Part shown: in pieces, positions 1-8,398 of the stretch
Layout of the letters: each line of letters starts with the position of its first letter
How positions within the stretch are numbered: position 1 is the first letter of the stretch
Source: Terfezia claveryi
Taxonomy: Eukaryota > Ascomycota > Pezizomycetes > Pezizales > Pezizaceae
Reading direction: 5' to 3'
DNA: 13,351 nt
Assembly: GCA_015179025.1 (NCBI GenBank)
Contig: WHUX01000704.1
Location: forward strand, 1-13,351
Notes under the pieces: generated by a model
The model's database searches: none
What the model saw: only the letters and a program-made list of their open reading frames with translations
Told to the model about the DNA's origin: nothing
Program-made: the position numbers and the translations under genes

Positions 1-30
1 GAGTTGAACCGGATTGTCTGTAGAAGTCAA

Positions 31-78
31 CAGGTTTTTTCCTGTAGATGACGGTCAAAAACCTGCCGTCACCTACAG
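31..78. repeat. overlapping inverted repeats in left flank
   Basis: Two inverted repeats interlock here. CTGTAGATGACGG (42-54) pairs with CCGTCACCTACAG (66-78) at 12 of 13 positions around an 11-nt loop. CAGGTTTTT (31-39) pairs with AAAAACCTG (57-65). The second arm of one repeat lies in the loop of the other, so the two hairpins cannot both form simply. CTGTAG also occurs at 18-23, so the hexamer is present three times in direct or inverted orientation within 60 bases. This resembles the subterminal repeats of a DNA transposon end cut off by the window edge, but no element can be named. The rest of 1-188 shows no gene. Confidence 0.6.
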
Positions 79-188
79 ATGCTCTAAGTCTGAAACTCTG
101 TGACGCCGAAAGCCGTCGGCCAATGAGCGCTATCGCCAAGATGCCAAGGTGTGACACAGAAAGTTCCCGTACATGATATGAGGTACTA

Positions 189-231
189 CCCTTGGCGGCC
201 TAGAAACGACCAATCACTGAGAAGCGACCAC
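189..231 (+). repeat. left terminal inverted repeat, 43 bp
   Basis: It begins CCCTTGGCGGCC and ends GAAGCGACCAC. It matches the reverse complement of 2771-2813 at 41 of 43 positions; the differences are repeat position 10 (G versus C) and position 27 (C versus A). TA at 187-188 flanks it. Similarity stops sharply at base 232. Confidence 0.96.
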
Positions 232-373
232 TGTCTAAGACATGCAGCTTGACCGGCCTCGTCAGCCTCTCCGCAGCCCCAATACCCCCTCCGTAACAGT
301 ATAATGGTCTTAACTAATATCAATCAAATCGCCAGGTCTCAGGCAACGCTAACAATACCCTCCGATCACAAGC

Positions 374-2517
374 ATGCCAAAATATACGAAGCAACAGCTG
401 CAGGAAGCGATCAAGCATGCAAAACGAGAGCCAGATGCACCTATGCTACGGATTGCAGATTTATATGGGGTAGACCGGCAGACATTACGCCGGAGGGTGC
501 TAGGGACACAGCAGGAGCGGTCTATAGCCCATCGGGACAGCAACTGTTCTCTACAGGTGATGAGAAAGCAATCGCTGGCTATGCTGGAATCATGGCAGAT
601 GCGGGATTTCCACTTGACCGGAGCTTTTGCGGCAAATTGCACAAGGAATTGTCAATGAGAGGCAAATACCCAGAAATGCTCCTCATATGCACTCTCCGCC
701 GGCAGCCCTTCCACCAGCAACCCTTCCGCCTCTAGAACCCTTCCGCCTCTTCAAATACCCCTATTCATATCGTTGGTATCCACTGGGTAGATAGATTCTT
801 GAGCGCAATCCAGGCTTCAAAAAGGTCTATATTCGCTACCAGGAAAGGGCAAGAGCAGCAGCAACTAATGATATAGAACTACAAGCTGATTTCCTACGAA
901 AGTTAGCAAATCTTATACGACGGAAGAATATAGCTCAGGATGATATCTGGAATTGTGATGAGAAGGAATTACAATGGAAGAAATAGTAGGCGCACGATGG
1001 CTATTGTACGAGTTGGGGTAGAAGTACAGCAATGACTGAGGGGTCTCGAGAGTTTTGCAGTGTATTGGAGACTGTAAATGCTAGTGGAGAGATTATCCAC
1101 CATTTATTGTCTGGCAGGGAAAAACTCATCGAGAATCTATTATCGGGAGGAGGGTGAACATGAAGCAACATTTGCTGTATCTCCAAGTGGGTATATGGAT
1201 ATGAGCTTGGGTTTGAATACATACGTCAACACTTTGAGCCTTATACTCGCTGGGGTGTTGGAGGGGGGCTTGTGAGTATGATGGTGATCCACCACCACGA
1301 TGTCTAATTGTGGATGGTCATTCTTCTCATGTGGCATGGAGAGTGGTTAAATATGCTCTTGATCATAATATCCATATGATCTGTCTTCCATCCAAATCTA
1401 CTCACCTTCTTCAACCTCTCGATGTTGGCTGCTTCTCTCTATTGCAGCGTGTCTATGAGCGCAACCTCAGTACATGGCTCGCTGCAATCCTTTATTAGGA
1501 ATATCAAAGCTTGAGTTTCTCAATATTCTCCAGCAAACTCGGAAGGAGGTTTTTACTAATGAGATTATCCGGAGTGCATGGAGAGCATCCCATTGCTGGC
1601 CTATTGATCGCTCTCTCCCACCTCCTCAGCACCAGCTGCTACTTTTTCAGTTGCAAGTGCTATTATAGCTGCAGATGCAGGGGTTCCGGCTGCAGGACAG
1701 GGTGTTAGCTGCAAGCCTAGATACTCCTGCTCGGCTTCGTCAGCTTTCTCGAACACTTGTAGAGCAGGCACGGCAGAAGCTCAAGAATGATGATAATCTT
1801 AAGAGCATGGTATATGAGCTTATTGACTTCACAGCAGAGAAGGTCACTAAGTATAGAGATATTGCACCTCATGCAGAAACCCTCAATAAGCTTCGAGATG
1901 GAAAGATACGTAAAACAAGAAAGAGATCTAGACATGTTGGAGAAGCTCGTGTACTAACCTACAAATATGTTAATGAAGGGATTAAGAAGCTTGCAGATAC
2001 AGAGGCAGCAAAGGCTGAAAGGCGGCGGATTCTAGAAGAAAAGAAGAAGGTTGCAGAGGAAAAAAGGGTGGCTAAAGAAGCACTTGACAAGCAGTGGAGG
2101 CATGATTTACAGCAATATCAAGAGGTTGAGTTACCAGCATGGCAGGCAGAATGCGCAAAGATTGACCAGGCTTGGGCAGCCTTAAAGGCTACTACAAATG
2201 GAAGGTCAAAGCGTATTGGTAAAAAACCTTCCTATCCTCTTCGACCAAAACGACCGCTCAAACCCAAAGGGGGGTCTATTGCTAGTAGTGATCTCACGAT
2301 AATAGCAGAGGATATATTAGAGAAGGGGGCAAATAGTGAGATTGAAGGAGAAGGTGAAGAAGGTGAAGATGAAGAAGATTTGGTGAATTCAATGCGAACT
2401 CTTGATATTGCTTATTTTGCGGAGGTTAGTGCTCTTATTTATTGGCTTCCCGTTTTACTATTTGGCAACTGTTACTAGCTATATTTATCTAACATTAATA
2501 TATAGATGCATGGATAG
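374..2517 (+). pseudogene. frameshifted Fot1/pogo-type transposase
   Basis: DDE transposase of the pogo/Fot1 group, which cuts and pastes its own element. The ATG at 374 opens a pipsqueak-type helix-turn-helix (MPKYTKQQLQEAIKHA, then IADLYGVDRQTLRRR). The CENP-B/Tc5-like DNA-binding part follows (DEKAIAGYAGIMADAGFPL near 560-620, then LRQIAQGIVNER near 627-662). The catalytic Asp codons are at 957-959 (WNCDEK), 1313-1315 (LIVDGHSSH) and 1421-1423 (LLQPLDVGCF). There are 35 residues between the second and third, the spacing I recall for Fot1-type elements. The tail from about 1675 is open for 250 codons and rich in Lys, Arg and Glu with a likely coiled coil (AERRRILEEKKKVAEEKR). The frame changes near 534, 627, between 700 and 784, then near 800, 963-975, 1105, 1146, 1203, 1262-1300 and 1493. 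Most changes are repaired by adding one base. A likely intron at 2425-2505 gives a stop at 2515-2517; without splicing the frame runs to 2478. Confidence 0.87.
2425..2505 (+). other. candidate terminal intron of the transposase gene
   Basis: The donor GTTAGT follows GAG at 2422-2424. A canonical branch site CTAAC lies at 2489-2493, and the acceptor TATAG ends at 2505. Length is 81 nt, typical of filamentous fungi. Splicing joins phase-0 codons and adds only a short last exon (Met-His-Gly-stop at 2506-2517). It replaces the hydrophobic read-through end LIYWLPVLLFGNCY, which does not look like the rest of the tail. Confidence 0.55.
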
Positions 2518-2770
2518 GACTTCTAAGTAGTTGTGAGCTTATTGGCAGAATATTTCAAATACAAGCAAGGGTAGAGGGGGTAGGGGGGTTATGGAGGAAT
2601 TTTTACTGGCGAGAGGCCTCTTGAGTACTGAGCTGGTTTTAATGGAATGCGAATGTAACCATGTTGTAGAGCGTAGTCACTTCCATAGATATGTATTTAG
2701 CTAGTTTATAGTCCTCTCTCGGTGTTGTTTGGTATATTACGTTTTGTCTGTCGCAGGGGGGCCTACAGGG

Positions 2771-2813
2771 GTGGTCGCTTCTCAGTTATTGGTCGTTTCT
2801 AGGGCGCCAAGGG
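2771..2813 (-). repeat. right terminal inverted repeat, 43 bp
   Basis: It begins GTGGTCGCTTC and ends GGGCGCCAAGGG on the + strand. It is the partner of 189-231, with two mismatches. TA at 2814-2815 follows it directly. The high identity of the two ends suggests the insertion is not ancient. Confidence 0.96.
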
Positions 2814-2886
2814 TACAGACTCTTATTGACCACCACTAGTATTTACATGCTATCCTCTCCGAATCGTCCAATGCTGAGGTCGTGCA

Positions 2887-2911
2887 GTTTGGCGCCCAAT
2901 TGGCGTCAAAC
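2887..2911. repeat. 25-nt hairpin, 10-bp stem
   Basis: GTTTGGCGCC (2887-2896) and GGCGTCAAAC (2902-2911) are complementary at 9 of 10 positions, around the loop CAATT. It lies 73 bp beyond the transposon's right TA. No downstream U-tract or adjacent gene end suggests a function. Confidence 0.5.
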
Positions 2912-3390
2912 TTTGAGCCTTGTCGCCTATCACGGACCATCGTGCATGTGTGTGTCGTACTCAGGTGGTCTGATACATAGTGGAGGAGCCCGAGGAGGGG
3001 GAGGCCACTTAGGTAGTTGGGATGACACCTTTCGTAGGGTGAGGGATGTGTTTGATGTGTAGGGGACGCATGCTCTCCCGCCAGTCGCCCAATGCTAGTG
3101 GCTGGCTATTGTAGATCTGCGTTAATTGGCATATTTGCTGTTGTTGCCAGTAAGGTGATATCATGCAAGGTTGAGGCTCAAGATGAGGTTCCTGATGGTC
3201 GGCGGAGGCGTGTGGGGCTGGTGTGTGTGGGGAAGTCACGGGTGTGGGGAAGTACCTGCCACCTGCCATCTACCACCCACCATGATTATGTCATATTGAG
3301 TGCTGAAATGTGCCGAGGGCGCGCAGAGGTGCTGCGTTGCTCGTGGGCCTCACGCCCTCGATCTGAAGCACCGCGAAATTCTGTAAACGG

Positions 3391-3414
3391 CACATTTGCA
3401 CATTTGCACGTTTG
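3391..3414. repeat. three tandem copies of an 8-bp unit
   Basis: CACATTTG, CACATTTG and CACGTTTG follow one another, ending in a partial CACC. The third copy differs by one base. The array lies about 360-390 bp upstream of the vid28 start codon. Confidence 0.75.
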
Positions 3415-3481
3415 CACCACGCCTTCTGTTTGTTACGAGAAGCAATCTATTCAATAATCTGCATCTGCAACTTCAAACACC

Positions 3482-3567
3482 CCGCACTGCACTGCGGTAA
3501 TTTATATCTTTCTTGTTAAACGAAAAAGGGGCTGCTGGAAAGATAGATTCACCGTTCAATTGAACGG
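3482..3567. promoter_or_regulatory. paired CCG-N10-CGG motifs, possible zinc-cluster factor sites
   Basis: CCGCACTGCACTGCGG (3482-3497) and CCGTTCAATTGAACGG (3552-3567) both have CCG and CGG triplets with exactly 10 bases between them. The second is a perfect 16-bp palindrome; the first breaks symmetry at one pair. They lie 210-295 bp upstream of the vid28 start codon. Fungal Zn2Cys6 regulators bind paired CGG triplets whose orientation and spacing set specificity. The assignment to any particular factor is open, and a single CCG-N10-CGG would not be rare by chance. Confidence 0.4.
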
Positions 3568-3620
3568 CTTTCTAATCGCCTCAGCTCCACATCCCTGCCC
3601 TCGGCACCGGCGTGCCAGTA

Positions 3621-3639
3621 GACCAGTCGACCAGTCGAC
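3621..3639. repeat. 8-bp tandem duplication in the vid28 leader
   Basis: GACCAGTC occurs twice in a row (3621-3628 and 3629-3636), followed by GAC. The repeat creates overlapping GTCGAC sites and lies about 140 bp upstream of the start codon. Confidence 0.7.
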
Positions 3640-3776
3640 GCCTCGAACGCCTACATTCCGAATTATCTATCAGCCGTTGATTGATCGACTTTCCTCGGCC
3701 TGCTTCCCCGGCTCTCCGTAATTGGCCTCACTGTTACCCTCAGCACCATCCGCCCTCTCCCAACCAGCCTCACATA

Positions 3777-6700
3777 ATGACGCACTCCGAGGAGGAAGCG
3801 GCTGCCTTTGGCCTTCTGAACACCATTCGGAACACCCTCCAGAGTGCTCCCGAGGAAGCTCTTGCATGTCTGAAGCAGATCAAGCACTCGCTGATTGGCC
3901 ACGAGCAGGCTAAGCAATTATATGTGGACAACAATATCATCCAGGTCTTGGTTCGGATACTAGAGCTAGAACATGCCCCCAAGGAATTGAAACTAGAAGC
4001 CGGTACATGCATTGGCAGCTTATCATATGGTATAATTCATTCCGTGGGCTTTATTGGTTCCAACGCTTATGACTGTATAGGCGGCGAGTCCTTTGCTTCG
4101 AAATTACTGCAGGCAGGTGTGCTTGGGCCGCTGATATCTACACTCAACCTCACCACTTCACCACCAAAACTTGTTCTCAGTTCCCTTCGAACTTTGAACA
4201 CTCTGTTTGACACATGCCCTTCAGAGACCTCAACTCCGTCAAACTCAATCGCAGGCATAATAACTTCAGAATTATACTCAAACCGACAAGCACTGAAACA
4301 TATTCAGATCATCCTATCACAAACATCAGCATCTCCGTCCACGCAACAACAGATTGCACTTGCTGCAACTCTGATCTCGAAATCATGCAGACATGGAGGG
4401 TCAGGGGAGAAGGCGGCAGCTAACATGGAGAAGCATCAGATTATGCTAGTTAATGATGGCATTCTCGAAGCATTAGGAAGGAGATTAGCCGGATTTATAG
4501 TCAGGGACCGGAATGGGGAGGGCTCGAGGCCACCTACGAGATCTCCCAAAGGTCTGGACGATGAGGATAAGGAGAACAGCGTCCCTATACCGGCTCCAGT
4601 CACAGCTCAATTAGCCCCGCTGATGGATGCCATTTCTGTCATTATAAAAAATAATCCTGTTGTTACCAGAAATGACAGTTATAGGCAGCATGAATTTCTC
4701 TATGCTCCATGGATCCTTAGCGCCTTCCCAGCGTCCTCGCAAGCACCACAGTCCCGCCCAAAGGCCAAACATAAAAGTATCACGTCCCATCCAATATCAC
4801 CTACCATGTTGACTGCCTCGGCTTTCCCACCTTTGTCAGCATCATACTTCCCTGCTGGAGTTCCCCGAGGAGCTTATGCACAGTCCTGCGCTTCAGATAC
4901 AATGGACTCTGCCCTAAATACACCCGCACCAGGATCTGATACTGAGGATTCGTCGCGTAGACGTGGAAAGAGGTCACGGAAGGTTGACACCATGCCGCTT
5001 GAGGACTCACCTTTGGTTAGGTGGCTCATCAACGTGGTCCGTCAAGGGGATGCCCTTACGAGGCTTATGGCAGCAAGTCTCTTAATTAATCTCTGCCACA
5101 GGAGAACGGGGCCAATTGTGAAGAGTATCGAATGCATGGTTCTTCCTGTGTTGGTCAGATTACTAGATGATGATGCACAATCATTAGCTCAAGCTGAGCA
5201 TCACAAGGGAGGAGCTGCCGTGGGTGGACAGCAATTGCCTCAACGAGTTGAATGGATCATTCGGGAACGGGCACCCGCAGTCTTGGCAGATCTAATCAAT
5301 GACAGTGAACAGATGCAAAAGGCAGCAGTCGAAGCTCATGCTATCAAGAAATTGGCAGGGATGTTGAAAAGAACTTTTGAGGTAACCCCATCAGATTCAA
5401 CAACAAAAGAAACAAATAGTGTCTTGGGCATGAAGTCTCTAAGCATGAGGTTACCGGATGGAGATGCGGAAGAGAATGCAAGGCTTGCAGCGGAAATTAG
5501 CTCTCCTTACAAGGTTCACAGAATGAAGGTCCGTGAGAGCACACTTCGCTGCATTTCTGGTCTTGCGAGTTTGAAGGATGAATATAGGAAGCTTGTGATC
5601 GACTCTGGTGTGCTGCCTTATATCGTTGCCTCTCTTAGACCTATATCAGAAATCAAGATCCAAGATTCAGGCCCATCCAGTGCCCCTGCTACAGCTGCTG
5701 TATCTGCGAAGGGGGATGAATCCGCCCCCCCCGGCTCAAATATAGTCAAGGAGGGAAATCCACCTCGGGTACTAATAGCAGCCGCCTATGCGGTTAAATC
5801 ACTGAGCCGCAGCGTCAGTCTTCTGCGCACGAGCCTGATCGATAATGGTGTTGCTGCTCCCGTGACGGCCCTGCTGAAGAGTGACGACGTTGAGGTGAAG
5901 AACGCTGCTACTATGGCCTTGTGCAATCTACTGCTGGAATTCAGTCCCATGCAGCACTTGGTTATTGAGAGCGGGGCGTTGAAAATCCTATGTGAGCAGG
6001 CACATTCGACAAACGCCGAGTTGAAGCTGAACTCTATCTGGGCTTTGAAACATTATATTTACAATGCGACACCTGACGTTAAGACAAGTACGCTTGCTGA
6101 GCTAGGCAGTGAGTGGTTAGTCGATCTGATAAGTTGGGATGACGACCTTGCTTCTAGCGAGGTAGACGAAGAATATGAAGATGAGGACGAAAGGATGGCT
6201 GATGAAGGAGATGAGAATGTCGCATATGGCCCTCTGTTCAGTGGAAATACACCTCAACATCACGCTGAGGAATCCGGGGAGGAGAGTGATGTCAACCAAA
6301 TGAAAGACAGCATTGGACAGCTCAGCCGGCGCAGGGATTCTCGCACGCCAATGACGAGCAGCGCCTCCTTTGTCGAGCAAGAGATCTCAACACGCGCCAT
6401 TCGTAGAGCCAGGCGACAACTTCTTGAAGTTCAGGAACAGGGTCTGCAGTTCTTGAGGAACCTCATCTGCGGTGCAAACTCTCCAGAGATGCTCGATACC
6501 CTGTTTAGCAAAGTAGGACAAGACCGTGTATATGAAATTCTCACTCGAAAAACCCGCCCTAGGCCGTCATTGTCTCATCGCATACGCTCTGGCCGTAGTT
6601 CGCGGCGGCCAACTACCGCATCCTCTACAGAGTCTACACCACATCACCATGTGACCAGAGACCCTCCTACGGAAATCCTCATTCCGATTATTTACATCCT

Positions 6701-7016
6701 GATCCATATTGCCGCAAACCACCCCCGCCACCGTGAGACTCTGATTCAGCAAACAGAGTTGCTGAAGAATTTGCTTCCGCTGTTTGAGCATGAGCATGAG
6801 GAGGTGAGGGTTAGTTTGGCGTGGGTAGTTATTAATCTTACGTGGAAGGATGATGGGGCGGATGAGGCGAGTTGTAAATTGCGCGCGGCGGAGCTGAAGA
6901 GGTTGGGATTTATGCAGAAGTTGGAGGGGTTGATGCATGATAAGGAATTGGATGTGAAGGAGAGAGCGAAGACGGGGTTGTATCAGATGAGGCAATGTCT
7001 TGGGGACACAGCTTAG
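3777..7016 (+). CDS. vid28: Vid28/Gid5 (ARMC8-like) armadillo subunit of the GID/CTLH E3 ubiquitin ligase
   Basis: Scaffold and substrate-receptor-binding subunit of the GID/CTLH ubiquitin ligase, which in yeast marks gluconeogenic enzymes for degradation when glucose returns. The ATG at 3777 has A at -3 and no upstream ATG for over 350 bp. The open frame reaches further back only through a TTG at 3681. It gives 1,079 residues, or 1,062 if the 51-nt intron is removed. Armadillo repeats fill both ends. From the ATG: an N-terminal block to about residue 235; a long variable, probably disordered insert with a basic RRRGKRSRK cluster near 395-402 (possible nuclear signal); then LSRSVSLLRTSL near 676 and NLLLEFSP near 716. 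An acidic insert (EVDEEYEDEDERMADEGDE) lies near 795-813. The last repeats include SLAWVVINLTWKDD near 1013. These blocks match human ARMC8 (LSRSVQQLRTSF, LCNLLLEFSP, CISNLIWNEEE) in order. Yeast Vid28 is about 920 residues; the excess here is the inserts. No frameshift is seen. Confidence 0.88.
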   Translation: MTHSEEEAAAFGLLNTIRNTLQSAPEEALACLKQIKHSLIGHEQAKQLYVDNNIIQVLVRILELEHAPKELKLEAGTCIGSLSYGIIHSVGFIGSNAYDCIGGESFASKLLQAGVLGPLISTLNLTTSPPKLVLSSLRTLNTLFDTCPSETSTPSNSIAGIITSELYSNRQALKHIQIILSQTSASPSTQQQIALAATLISKSCRHGGSGEKAAANMEKHQIMLVNDGILEALGRRLAGFIVRDRNGEGSRPPTRSPKGLDDEDKENSVPIPAPVTAQLAPLMDAISVIIKNNPVVTRNDSYRQHEFLYAPWILSAFPASSQAPQSRPKAKHKSITSHPISPTMLTASAFPPLSASYFPAGVPRGAYAQSCASDTMDSALNTPAPGSDTEDSSRRRGKRSRKVDTMPLEDSPLVRWLINVVRQGDALTRLMAASLLINLCHRRTGPIVKSIECMVLPVLVRLLDDDAQSLAQAEHHKGGAAVGGQQLPQRVEWIIRERAPAVLADLINDSEQMQKAAVEAHAIKKLAGMLKRTFEVTPSDSTTKETNSVLGMKSLSMRLPDGDAEENARLAAEISSPYKVHRMKVRESTLRCISGLASLKDEYRKLVIDSGVLPYIVASLRPISEIKIQDSGPSSAPATAAVSAKGDESAPPGSNIVKEGNPPRVLIAAAYAVKSLSRSVSLLRTSLIDNGVAAPVTALLKSDDVEVKNAATMALCNLLLEFSPMQHLVIESGALKILCEQAHSTNAELKLNSIWALKHYIYNATPDVKTSTLAELGSEWLVDLISWDDDLASSEVDEEYEDEDERMADEGDENVAYGPLFSGNTPQHHAEESGEESDVNQMKDSIGQLSRRRDSRTPMTSSASFVEQEISTRAIRRARRQLLEVQEQGLQFLRNLICGANSPEMLDTLFSKVGQDRVYEILTRKTRPRPSLSHRIRSGRSSRRPTTASSTESTPHHHVTRDPPTEILIPIIYILIHIAANHPRHRETLIQQTELLKNLLPLFEHEHEEVRVSLAWVVINLTWKDDGADEASCKLRAAELKRLGFMQKLEGLMHDKELDVKERAKTGLYQMRQCLGDTA
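4030..4080 (+). other. in-frame 51-nt intron in vid28
   Basis: The donor GTATAA begins at 4030 and the acceptor TATAG ends at 4080, with a loose branch-like CTTATGAC near 4066-4073. Its length is a multiple of three and it has no stop, so it is invisible as an open-frame break. Removing it deletes 17 residues (IIHSVGFIGSNAYDCIG) and leaves SLSYG-GESFASKLLQAG. That then aligns without gaps to ARMC8 around GSLAMG-TENNVKSLLDCH. The comparison to ARMC8 is from memory and is the main argument. Confidence 0.75.
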
Positions 7017-8398
7017 GGGGCTGAGAAGGAAGTGGGTTATGAATGGCTGATGGAGTATGCTAATAGGACGGGGAGGAGGGGAGAGGAGTGGGAAGAGAGG
7101 TTTACAAGTAGAGAGTATCAGGAGCATCTGGGTGTGGGCGGTGCGAGATATGGGGAGTGGGAGATGGCTCCGCGGCGGGGAAGAGAGAGAGAACCATTAG
7201 GACTGAATTCGGGGAGAATGTAAGAATGCCGTTGGGAGAGTGTGTCCGATAGGACGATTATGGAGGAGTAACATTGAGATGGGTAGTTGGAGGAGGCCGA
7301 GCCCAAGGCCGAGGTTGAGATCGAGGTTGGGTTCGAGGCCCGTACTGGCGCCGTTGTTTCGCAGGTACGGGTAGGGATTGGGAGCAACAGGGAAAAGGGA
7401 AAAGCATGTGCTCATTGATTGTGTTTACTTTTACTAGGGATTCTTAACAAAGGATGGTTCGTCGTAATGTTTTTTTTCATTGGGTACATCTAGTTTTTAT
7501 GCGATCTATCTATCATGGAAGGGGGAGTGATGGGAGTTCTTTATTTTAGCCTTTTTTTTTCTTTTTCTTTGGTTCTGTAGTTCTTCGGTTGGTGAGGAGA
7601 GATTATAGTTGTGAGTGCTTATAATCCAGATCAAAAAATTATGCAGATTTTTGCTTCGGTACTTCATGCTTAATACTAAAAGCTTGCTTTTTGTACGCCA
7701 ATGCGCATAGAGATAAAGTATATGACGGTGGATGAAGGTGGTATTGGGTACCTTTTAATACTACTTTTTAGACGGAATAACTAGGTAAACCCTCATTGCA
7801 AAACACCGAACAGAGGAAAGAATAGCGATTTTGTGTGTGTTTGTGGGGGTAGGGAGGGGGGGAGAGGTTACTATAGTCTGTATAATACCATATATATATG
7901 AGATGTATCGATGATATTGTATTGACAATCCGTGAAAGTTTTTTTTTATAGTCTTAATTGTTAAACGAGTTTACCCTGAGTTTTACTGGTGAGAGGGGGA
8001 AAACAAAACAAAACAAAAAAAGGTTGGTTACTTGAGCTAATAGAAATCAATCAAAAAACCCATAAACACACACACACACACAGAGACATAAGCACAAAAA
8101 CAGAACAAAAAACACATGTACGGGCACCATCAAGAGCAACATGAAGTAGCATCATGCTGCACCCCGCTATCACCCATTTCCACCTCTAATCTCCATCTCT
8201 GAGTCAAAAGTCACCTTTTACCTAAAAGGCATGTCAAGGTCAAAATAACCAAGGACACCAAAAAAGATAACGGGGGTGGCGCTGCTTTGCAAAAAGCACA
8301 TAATAACCAAATCCAATTGAACCCTCTCCCCTCTCTCACTTTATTCCAAAAACCCACACCCAAAATCAATAATATGTAACCCCAACCTCGCATCCAGG
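7017..8398. other. convergent intergenic region
   Basis: This holds the 3' ends of vid28 (+) and the vtc gene (-). Right after the vid28 TAG the same frame stays open for 68 codons (7017-7220), then TAA. From about 7440 the DNA turns AT-rich with T runs (7471-7478, 7552-7560, 7939-7946), as expected for untranslated and polyadenylation regions. CATATATATATG lies at 7889-7900, (AAAAC)3 with an A tail at 8000-8021 and (AC)8 at 8066-8081. I see no RNA gene or protein gene of its own. Confidence 0.6.
8066..8081. repeat. (AC)8 microsatellite
   Basis: Eight uninterrupted AC dinucleotides in the 3' region of the convergent gene pair. (AAAAC)3 lies about 50 bp to the left (8000-8014). Confidence 0.85.

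Larger units (their letters stand above)
189..2813 (+). mobile_element. Fot1/pogo-like (Tc1/mariner superfamily) DNA transposon, complete ends, dead transposase
   Basis: A 2,625-bp element bounded by 43-bp terminal inverted repeats. TA lies immediately outside each end (187-188 and 2814-2815), the target duplication expected of Tc1/mariner elements. Both ends read CCCTTGGCG going inward. One transposase-like coding region runs left to right inside it (374-2517), leaving about 140 bp of 5' leader and about 250 bp before the right repeat. The N-terminal helix-turn-helix, the CENP-B/Tc5-like region, the DDE_1 core with DDD residues and the lysine/glutamate-rich tail all match fungal Fot1-type pogo elements. 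The transposase reading frame is broken many times, so this copy cannot encode a working enzyme as written. It could still be mobilised in trans because its ends are intact. The right end lies about 960 bp upstream of the next gene's start codon. Confidence 0.93.
2816..3776 (+). promoter_or_regulatory. upstream and 5' leader region of vid28/gid5
   Basis: There is no convincing gene here. The short open frames (for example 2826-3062 and 3092-3457) show no recognisable domain and have low-complexity GT-rich composition. From 3421 to the start codon at 3777 there is no ATG on the + strand, so translation would begin cleanly at 3777. The region carries two CCG-N10-CGG motifs and two short tandem repeats, listed separately. 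An AT-rich stretch with TTTATATC lies at about 3501-3508. The transposon's right end is the far boundary of this interval. Confidence 0.5.

Noticed and set aside
189..2813. Repeat-induced point mutation (RIP) as the cause of transposase inactivation
   Set aside because: The visible damage is mostly single-base loss. I do not see a wave of C-to-T stops, and the tail is open for 250 codons with no marked AT shift.
3681..3776. Extension of Vid28 by 32 residues upstream of the ATG
   Set aside because: The frame begins with TTG, not ATG, the extra residues are Pro/His-rich, and the first ATG is at 3777 in good context.
6980..7016. Possible intron with GTATCA donor and CTTAG acceptor removing the vid28 stop
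   Set aside because: It is only 37 nt, below normal fungal intron size, has no branch site and changes the frame (37 is not a multiple of three).
6567..7127. 186-codon open frame on the - strand
   Set aside because: It lies antisense to the conserved C-terminal armadillo repeats of vid28 and is compositionally biased (Leu/Pro-rich); a shadow.
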